Positions 58,481 through 64,000 of a DNA stretch of 64,000 nucleotides are shown one piece after another; position 1 is the stretch's first letter; each line of letters begins with the position of its first letter. Location: NCBI RefSeq assembly GCF_030063245.1, contig NZ_JASISR010000007.1:62001-126000 (forward strand). Reading direction: 5' to 3'. Position numbers and translations under genes: made by a program. Source of the stretch: Paenarthrobacter sp. PH39-S1 (GTDB taxonomy: Bacteria; Actinomycetota; Actinomycetes; Actinomycetales; Micrococcaceae). The notes under the pieces are model-generated. The model did not search any database. It saw only the letters and a program-made list of their open reading frames with translations, and had not been told where the DNA came from.

Positions 58481-58510
58481 TTGCTGTAGGATGGGTTGCT
58501 GTAGGACGGG
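58481..58510. repeat. 15-base tandem duplication
   Basis: TTGCTGTAGGATGGG (58481-58495) and TTGCTGTAGGACGGG (58496-58510) are adjacent copies differing at one base. Confidence 0.85.
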
Positions 58511-58580
58511 TGGATTCGTGCGCCCAGCGTCAGCGGGCCGATCTCCCGGTTGGGGTCGCTGCGTCCTGGGTTCGAGCCGA

Positions 58581-58596
58581 TGTTTCACGTGAAACA
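58581..58596. promoter_or_regulatory. parS: parS site 3
   Basis: Perfect 16-base consensus TGTTTCACGTGAAACA in non-coding DNA. Confidence 0.97.
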
Positions 58597-58644
58597 AGCG
58601 TCCGTTGTCCGGGGTCCCCATTCAGACGACGTGAATAGTCAGAC

Positions 58645-58660
58645 CGTTTCACGTGAAACG
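58645..58660. promoter_or_regulatory. parS: parS site 4
   Basis: CGTTTCACGTGAAACG: the 14-base core GTTTCACGTGAAAC is intact, with symmetric outer C/G. It lies 48 bases from site 3. Confidence 0.94.
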
Positions 58661-59091
58661 CGCTGGCGGTGGCGGTTGCTTGTGGCGATGCCGATGGCGG
58701 AAGAGGTACGCGCGGATGTCTTAAATAGGCACGTAGGCCCCAGTCTGGCGTGCTTTCTGTTCACAAGAAGGGGTCGCCGGCTTGGTTCGCGCCCAACGGC
58801 CCTTGGAGCACAAAGATTGCGATGGTGCAGGGGGGAATGCCTCGCCGGTTTCGAGGGTTGCGGACGTCACCGATGTAGCGGATGCTGGCCGTTGCTGGGT
58901 ATCCGCCGCGGCAGGCCCACTTGAATCCGGGAGCGATATTGCGGGCAATTAGGAAGGTCGGTGCCACTGCTGATTCGTGGACGATGATTGGGGCCTTCAT
59001 AGGGGCGACAGTGTTGATGTCTGGATATCCGGTAAGTATGGACACCTGGCAGTCATCGCCTAATGGTTGTGGCAGTTATTCGTCTTGGGAG

Positions 59092-59136
59092 CGCCCATCG
59101 AGGCACCGCCCATCGAGGCCCCGCCCATCGTGGCCG
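59092..59136. repeat. 15-base tandem repeat, three units
   Basis: Units CGCCCATCGAGGCAC (59092-59106), CGCCCATCGAGGCCC (59107-59121) and CGCCCATCGTGGCCG (59122-59136). Confidence 0.85.
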
Positions 59137-59279
59137 CGCTGCGATATTGCCCCTGCGGTTCTCTCCGGGGTTTCTGCAGTCGTACAATTTGGAGATTACT
59201 TGGATGCAAACAGGTCTTTATTGATAGTTTTCGGGCACATGGAGCCCGCAGGATCATCGCTACAGTGAGCACATCAGAC

Positions 59280-59295
59280 CGTTTCACGTGAAACG
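59280..59295. promoter_or_regulatory. parS: parS site 5
   Basis: CGTTTCACGTGAAACG with an intact 14-base core; 8 bases separate it from site 6. Confidence 0.94.
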
Positions 59296-59303
59296 GATCA
59301 AGC

Positions 59304-59319
59304 CGTTTCACGTGAAACC
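59304..59319. promoter_or_regulatory. parS: parS site 6
   Basis: CGTTTCACGTGAAACC with an intact core. Sites 5 and 6 form a close pair with 24-base spacing between identical positions. Confidence 0.94.
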
Positions 59320-59618
59320 GAAATTCACCGTCAGGAGGTCTTCCAAGCTTGGAGAGGAAGGATGGGCGAGTCGTGCAGACGGACATGGCAGGCACGTAGC
59401 CGAGCTCCCTGGGTGATTCTCTCCGCATTAATCAACTCGGATTGCCAAAAGCGATTCTTCGAACGAGGGGATTCGCGGCGTACCAGCAGATTAAAATTAA
59501 CATTGCCCCCGTCGCCCGTGAATCGTCCTACGCCCTCATCACGCGGCTGGCGTCCTCCAGGGACTGAAAGTGCGCGAAGGGCAGCTATAGCTTCCGGCGT
59601 GTACTGCTACCACCACGT

Positions 59619-59634
59619 GGTTTCACGTGAAACA
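59619..59634. promoter_or_regulatory. parS: parS site 7
   Basis: GGTTTCACGTGAAACA with an intact core in non-coding DNA. Confidence 0.94.
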
Positions 59635-59921
59635 GCGAGCCCCCAGGCAGCCGAGGCGGCAGGGAATGCGGGAACGACGCCGGCTCTGTCTTACTGGCTC
59701 TATTTAGGGGAGCTGGGGAATAGGGGCAGACTCTGAAACAACCGGCAGCGAGGACATAGTCGAGTTCACCCTCCATCCGTAAATAAGTCGGTGCTGACGC
59801 CTCGGAGACGTCCCTTAGATGCATGTTCCCGCCGTCGGAGAGGTCCTTTGGGAACACGGCTGTAGGGGCTTCTAAGGGCTGATTGGACTGCGTCGGGCGC
59901 CCATACCCTCTTTGGTGTTCT

Positions 59922-60150
59922 GCGTCCGTCGCGTCGCTCTCTGTCGGCCCAGGAGGCGGTACCGTACAGTCCCGCGTCCGTCGCGGTGCTCTCCGCGGTC
60001 CTAGCTGGCGGTAACCTACCGTCCTGCGTCCGTCGCGGTGCTCTCCGCGGTCCTAGCTGGCGGTAACCTACCGTCCTGCGTCCGTCGCGGTGCTCTCCGC
60101 GGTCCTAGCTGGCGGTAACCTACCGTCCTGCGTCCGTCGCGGTACTCTCC
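59922..60150. repeat. 52-base tandem repeat array
   Basis: Three essentially identical 52-base units lie at 59974-60025, 60026-60077 and 60078-60129, each starting GCGTCCGTCGCGGTGCTCTC and ending CTACCGTCCT. A diverged unit precedes them (59922-59973) and a partial unit follows (60130-60150). The array lies between parS sites 7 and 8. No coding frame or known element explains it. Confidence 0.92.
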
Positions 60151-60541
60151 ATCGCCCCAAGAGGGGCTTTCCTGCTGTCGTCCTGCACCACATCAACAAG
60201 GATGGAACTACGGAAACGTTAGGGGAAAATCGGGAGCGCGTGGACCTGCGGGTAGTATTATCGGGCTGGCTCCCGCTGCAACGCAGATTGAAGACGCGAC
60301 CGTTGGCCGGCTCGGAAAGCTCATGTTGGCATTTGCTCGTGCAGCGACAGGCGCCAATTTCTGAGAAGCTGCGTTGCACCAGCCAAGAAGGCGTCGTGCG
60401 CCGGAGCGGGCGCCCTCCTGAAAGATACGGCAAAGGTGGCGGCGCGAACGCACAACTAAGGTCTGGGGTTTGCGGACGAAGCGGTGGCGCCGGAGTCGGA
60501 GCCGTTCCGTGATCACCAGCAGCGAGCCCGTTCGCTTCGGT

Positions 60542-60557
60542 CGTTTCACGTGAAACG
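60542..60557. promoter_or_regulatory. parS: parS site 8
   Basis: CGTTTCACGTGAAACG with an intact core; the last site seen in the window. Confidence 0.94.
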
Positions 60558-60951
60558 AAACTACCGGCCAACGCGCCTCGGACGATGCCAGGCCGTGAAC
60601 CAGCACACCGGGCATCCAGAACCCAACGGATGCCGCTAGCCTCCAGACCGGCATTTTCGGGCTGCCCGTTGCGGCTGGGCGTGGGGCGGAGGGCCCGATG
60701 GGTTTCCTCAGGAACGATTCTGAGCACCGAATAGTCGACGAACGCAATCGCTGCAAGCTCCATCACGTTTCCCATGAGCGCTTTTCCCACGAGCACTCCC
60801 TGGCTGGGTCACGGTTCGGCGGCGTTATTGGGTTCCACCTTCGGATATGCACTGTACCTGATCCGGCCCGGTGCAGGGCCAAGTGAAGTGGCGGTTCCAC
60901 CGTCGCCGGGAGACATCGGAGTTGTTGTCCGGAATCAAAGCAATTCGTCTG

Positions 60952-61046
60952 GTCCGCAAACAACTGTCCGCAACAATTGTCCGCAACAATTGTCCGCAAA
61001 CAAGTGTTCACAAACGGCCGTTCACAAACGGCTGTTCACGAACAAA
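60952..61046. repeat. 13-14-base direct repeat array
   Basis: Seven consecutive units begin at 60952, 60966, 60979, 60992, 61006, 61020 and 61034. The first four read GTCCGCAA(A)CAA-, the last three GTTCACAAACGG-like. The common pattern is GT[C/T]C[A/G]C-A-A-A-C. The array ends about 150 bases before the trxA stop codon and resembles iteron-like DNA, but no partner is known. Confidence 0.82.
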
Positions 61047-61194
61047 AGAAGCCGGCGCGGACTGCCCATCACATCGGGTCACTCCGCACCGGCTCCCTAA
61101 AGTCCGTTTGCCTTTGTCCGGCCGCCGTCCACCAGGCGCTGCCGAACCCCGTCTCCAGCTGAAACTTCTTTAGCTGAAATTTCTCTAGCGGAAA

Positions 61195-61521
61195 TTACTG
61201 CAGGTAGTCGGCAAATTCCTTCTCAAAGTATTGTTTCGGCCGGGCACCAATGACGGTGCTTTTCACTTCACCGGCCTGGAACAAATAGACAGCAGGGATG
61301 GACGTTATGCCGTACTGGGCTGCAATGGCCGGGTTTTCGTCGATGTCCACCTTGACCACATCGATCTTGTCCGCGTAGTCAACCGAGATCTGATCCAGGA
61401 TCGGTCCCAATTTTCGGCAAGGTCCGCACCATTCGGCCCAAAAATCGACAATTACGGGCCTGTCAGCGGAAATGACGTCTGCCTGGAAGGTTGCATCGGT
61501 GACACTCTTGGCATTGCTCAT
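61195..61521 (-). CDS. trxA: Thioredoxin
   Basis: A 108-residue thiol-disulfide oxidoreductase reduced by TrxB. The active site WCGPC lies in VDFWAEWCGPCRKLGPIL near residue 32, and the cis-proline loop GITSIPAVYLF near 75. ATG at 61521. It lies 61 bases after trxB on the same strand, and the two form a redox operon. Confidence 0.96.
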   Translation of the reverse strand: MSNAKSVTDATFQADVISADRPVIVDFWAEWCGPCRKLGPILDQISVDYADKIDVVKVDIDENPAIAAQYGITSIPAVYLFQAGEVKSTVIGARPKQYFEKEFADYLQ

Positions 61522-61556
61522 GGCATCCTCTTTCTGATTCGGACGGGTATTACGTT

Positions 61557-61594
61557 TAAGTTTTCAGGAGTCGAGTAAGTTTTCAGGAGTCGAG
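61557..61594. repeat. 19-base tandem duplication across the trxB stop codon
   Basis: TAAGTTTTCAGGAGTCGAG occurs at 61557-61575 and 61576-61594. On the minus strand the copy within the gene encodes the last residues and stop of TrxB (LDS, TGA); the second copy repeats them after the stop. Confidence 0.9.
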
Positions 61595-62539
61595 GTCGGA
61601 GAGGAAGTGCTCCACGTCCAGGGCAGCCGCACACCCTGAGCCGGCCGCCGTGATGGCCTGCCGGTAGGTCGGATCGATGACGTCCCCGGCGGCAAAGACG
61701 CCGGGGACACTGGTCTTGGACGATCGGCCGTCGACGGCTATGGTTCCGGCCGCGGTCAGGGTCAGTTGGTCCTTGACGAGGTCAATCCTTGGGTCGTTGC
61801 CTATGGCAACGAAAACTCCCGTTACGGCAAGGGGGCTCTTCACTCCGGTAACGAGGTTGTTCAGGCGCAGACCCGAGACCTTGGTTTCGCCGTCGACACC
61901 AACAACTTCTGAGTTCCAGATAAAGCTGATCTTCTCATTTTGCAGAGCCCGATCCTGCATGATCTTGGACGCACGCAGGGTGTCCCTGCGGTGAACGACG
62001 GTCACGGTGCGGGCAAACTTTGTCAGGAACAGAGCTTCCTCCATGGCCGAGTCACCGCCACCGATGACGGCGATGTCCTGGTCCTTGAAGAAGAAACCGT
62101 CGCACGTGGCACACCAGCTGACTCCGTGGCCGGACAGGCGCTTTTCATCGGGCAGTCCCAGCTCCCGGTACGCGGAACCGGTCGAGATGATCACGGAGCG
62201 GGCAGCAAACACCTGACCGTCTCCAAGTGTGATGGTCTTCACCTCGCCAGCAAGGTCAAGTGTTGCTGCGTCCTCAAACATGATCTCGGTGCCGAACCGC
62301 TCGGCCTGCTTTTCGAACTGTTCCATCAGGTCAGGACCCATGATGCCGTCGGGGAATCCGGGGTAATTTTCCACGTCAGTGGTGTTCATCAATTCACCGC
62401 CGGCTGTGACCGAGCCAGCGATCAGTAACGGCTTCAGGTTGGCGCGGGCAGTGTAGACGGCAGCGGTGTAACCAGCCGGGCCGGAACCCACAATGATGAC
62501 ATCCCGAACCTCTGGGGCCGGACTTGCTTTGGTGTTCAC
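61583..62539 (-). CDS. trxB: Thioredoxin-disulfide reductase
   Basis: A 318-residue FAD enzyme that passes NADPH electrons to thioredoxin. FAD motif [17 protein letters not shown] is near 15-31, the redox Cys pair in [10 protein letters not shown] near 137-140, the NADPH motif [14 protein letters not shown] near 155, and the C-terminal FAD motif [16 protein letters not shown] near 278. GTG at 62539 has AGGAAGAGG upstream; ATG at 62563 or 62599 would add a short non-conserved leader. Confidence 0.95.
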   Translation of the reverse strand: MNTKASPAPEVRDVIIVGSGPAGYTAAVYTARANLKPLLIAGSVTAGGELMNTTDVENYPGFPDGIMGPDLMEQFEKQAERFGTEIMFEDAATLDLAGEVKTITLGDGQVFAARSVIISTGSAYRELGLPDEKRLSGHGVSWCATCDGFFFKDQDIAVIGGGDSAMEEALFLTKFARTVTVVHRRDTLRASKIMQDRALQNEKISFIWNSEVVGVDGETKVSGLRLNNLVTGVKSPLAVTGVFVAIGNDPRIDLVKDQLTLTAAGTIAVDGRSSKTSVPGVFAAGDVIDPTYRQAITAAGSGCAAALDVEHFLSDLDS

Positions 62540-62669
62540 GGGTCGGAGAACCTCTTCCTGCATAGATGGGCCCATTTGGGGTGGGCTTGCCACCATCACA
62601 ACTGATTCGTGGCGGACCTTATTCCAGATGGGTTGCGGACGCTGCCACAGATTATGTGCGCAACCGCGC

Positions 62670-64000
62670 CTACTTGATAACGATTTCCGCGATCTTCACA
62701 CCGTACGGATACGTTTGGAACGTCTGCTGCTTGGGCAGCTGGGTAAAGCTGATGATGACGTACTGTGCCTTCGTGCCTTGCGGCGCGCTGAGGGTGATGC
62801 TGGGAGCCGTGAAGCTGCCGGTACCGATCTCAGTGGCACCGTCCAGCGTCGGTGTGGTGTTGGTCAGCAGCTTGAAGCTGCCGCCGGACCCGCCGAGCTG
62901 GGCCAGTGCCACCGTGCTGATATCTGCGGCTGCCTTTAACGTGACAACGAGATTGATGCTGGACGTTAGCCCGGCGAACGTGTCATTGGAGAATTCCAGT
63001 GTCTGCCAGAAGGTAGCAGGGTTGCCGTCAAAAGTGGTGGGAAGTTTGTTGTCGAATTCCTGGCCCAAGGTGGGGGCATCCGGACTCAAACGGGCAACCG
63101 AAGCGATGGCCGGAACAACCGCCGGTGTGGCTCGCGCAGAGGGAGAACCGGCACCCGTGGCGGAGGAACTGGCCGAAGCCTGCTGTTGCGAGTGGGACGA
63201 TGCCGGAGCAGCGCTCTGATTGCCGCCGAACCAACTGCCGAGGTTGGTCACGGCCAGAATCAGTGCGGCGACGATGATGATTGAGACGACGCCACCGACA
63301 AGCCAGCGCCCGCTCGTCCGCGGAGCGTTGGCCGCGTCGTCATCCTCCTCGGCATTTTCATCGAATTCGACGCTAGCTTCCCGTGCGGAAGCGGGGAAGC
63401 TAGACGGCGCACGGGCGGCTCCCGATGACCTCGCCCCGGTGCCCGTGGCGGACTCGGCGGCGTGCTCGTGGTTAAGGAACCCGTAGTCCTCTTCGGACCA
63501 GAGGGTCACCTTGGGAGCTAAGGGCTCCGGCGGTGTTGCGGGCTCCTTAGCCGGCGGTGCTACGGGCTCTTTTACGAGCGGCGCAGCCGACGTCCCCTGT
63601 TGAGCGTGGCTGGCGGTGGCAGGAGGGGCTGACGAGGCGGGCTGCCGGCGGGGGGCCTTGATCGAGGTGGGACGCACCACGGGCGGCGCGGGACGTTCCG
63701 AGGGAGCAGCCGCTGGCTGCTGCGGGGGAACGGCGCCCGTGGCTTTCCCGCCCATCGCGGATGAGGCCGGAGCGGACCTGGTAGCGGCCTCGTCCTGCTC
63801 CCGGGACGCGGACGCAGGGGTGGAGGCACCGGGCTCTACAGGGGAATCATCCTCGTAGACATAGTCATATCCGTCGGCGCTGTCGGGCGATTCAGCCCGG
63901 GGTATGCCGAAGATTTCGTTTCCCAGCGTGTCGGTGAAGAGGGGCTCGACAAAAGGCTCGGTCGGAACCACCAGATCAAGGAGCTCCGCCGCAGCGCTCT
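62670..64000 (-). CDS. MurJ-associated kinase-like membrane protein, C-terminal part (runs off window)
   Basis: The frame is open to the window edge, so at least 443 residues of a longer protein are seen. The visible N-terminal portion is a long Pro/Ala/Glu-rich cytoplasmic linker; one transmembrane helix follows ([19 protein letters not shown]), then an extracellular beta-rich domain (about the last 150 residues) with [19 protein letters not shown] and [19 protein letters not shown], like the sugar-binding-type domain at the end of mycobacterial MviN. Because trxAB of actinobacteria lie beside murJ and its pseudokinase partner, I expect a kinase-like domain beyond the edge. FhaA, encoded at 20.7 kb, would be its reader. 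Confidence 0.75.
   Translation of the reverse strand, partial: SAAAELLDLVVPTEPFVEPLFTDTLGNEIFGIPRAESPDSADGYDYVYEDDSPVEPGASTPASASREQDEAATRSAPASSAMGGKATGAVPPQQPAAAPSERPAPPVVRPTSIKAPRRQPASSAPPATASHAQQGTSAAPLVKEPVAPPAKEPATPPEPLAPKVTLWSEEDYGFLNHEHAAESATGTGARSSGAARAPSSFPASAREASVEFDENAEEDDDAANAPRTSGRWLVGGVVSIIIVAALILAVTNLGSWFGGNQSAAPASSHSQQQASASSSATGAGSPSARATPAVVPAIASVARLSPDAPTLGQEFDNKLPTTFDGNPATFWQTLEFSNDTFAGLTSSINLVVTLKAAADISTVALAQLGGSGGSFKLLTNTTPTLDGATEIGTGSFTAPSITLSAPQGTKAQYVIISFTQLPKQQTFQTYPYGVKIAEIVIK

Larger units (their letters stand above)
58045..61194. other. 3.1-kb gene-poor centromere-like region
   Basis: Between parB and trxA I find no convincing gene: open frames are short, lack ribosome sites or known motifs, and do not dominate either strand. 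The region holds six parS sites and four tandem repeat arrays (listed separately), and its base composition looks less GC-rich than the flanking genes. It can be read as an extended centromere, or as a place where ancestral genes have decayed. Confidence 0.6.

Noticed and set aside
58761-59045. 94-codon minus-strand frame in the gene-poor region
   Set aside because: It reads reasonably (GFKWACRGGYPATASIRYIG) but I recognise no family and see no ribosome site; left out as unsupported.
60068-60796. Long minus-strand open frame (242 codons) in the gene-poor region
   Set aside because: It spans the 52-base repeat array and a parS site, has low-complexity Arg/Pro/Ser composition and no recognisable fold or ribosome site; probably an open frame by chance.

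Overview
The window is chromosomal DNA from a high-GC Gram-positive bacterium, most likely an actinomycete of the Micrococcales close to Arthrobacter. Evidence: the typical actinobacterial origin layout (dnaA-dnaN-gnd-recF-dciA-gyrB-gyrA on one side; rpmH-rnpA-yidD-yidC-khpB-rsmG-parA-parB on the other), the fhaA-fhaB-pstP-rodA-pbpA-pknA-pknB growth and division cluster, crgA, a 39-residue DLW-39 microprotein, frequent GTG starts and leaderless-looking promoters. No rRNA, CRISPR array, prophage or intact insertion sequence was seen. The genus is an inference from gene content, not from a database search.

Layout. 1-7.9 kb: accessory metabolism and regulation (partial flavin-dependent oxidoreductase, DUF3817 protein, TetR regulator with palindromic operators, a polar amino acid ABC transporter, a GDSL-type hydrolase, a MarR/flavin-binding pair, an HD hydrolase). 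8.2-15.3 kb: two very large overlapping genes, a RecB-like nuclease/exonuclease/helicase and a SWIM-SNF2 helicase. 15.5-19.8 kb: a small Pro/Asp-rich protein, a GMC oxidoreductase with its accessory subunit, a monooxygenase-like protein and an old-yellow-enzyme reductase. 20.2 kb: tRNA-Leu. 20.7-30.5 kb: the FHA/PstP/RodA/PbpA/PknA/PknB operon, followed by trpG and crgA. 31.9-34.2 kb: small repetitive or acidic hypothetical proteins and an SRPBCC protein. 34.5-34.7 kb: a dense cluster of DnaA boxes about 16 kb from the origin. 34.8-41 kb: flavin reductase, rhomboid protease, ppiA, an LEA-like repeat protein, a glycosyltransferase, a DMT transporter, tRNA-Ala, DLW-39 and tRNA-Ile. 40.5-52 kb: gyrA/gyrB/dciA/recF/gnd/dnaN/dnaA, all on the minus strand. 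52.4-58 kb: rpmH through parB, all on the plus strand. 58-61.2 kb: a 3.1-kb region with no convincing gene that holds six of the window's eight parS sites and several tandem repeat arrays. 61.2-64 kb: trxA, trxB and the end of a MurJ-associated kinase-like membrane protein.

How it works together. Transcription diverges at dnaA/rpmH, and DnaA boxes lie on both sides of dnaA, so replication very likely starts at about 50.3-52.1 kb and core genes on both arms run with the replication fork. ParB is expected to load on the parS cluster at 56.0-60.6 kb and ParA to segregate the origins. The kinase/phosphatase/FHA operon, CrgA and the MurJ-associated protein link peptidoglycan synthesis to division. 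The signals least explained by known annotation are the off-origin DnaA-box cluster, the gene-poor centromere with its repeat arrays, and the nuclease-helicase/SNF2 pair.
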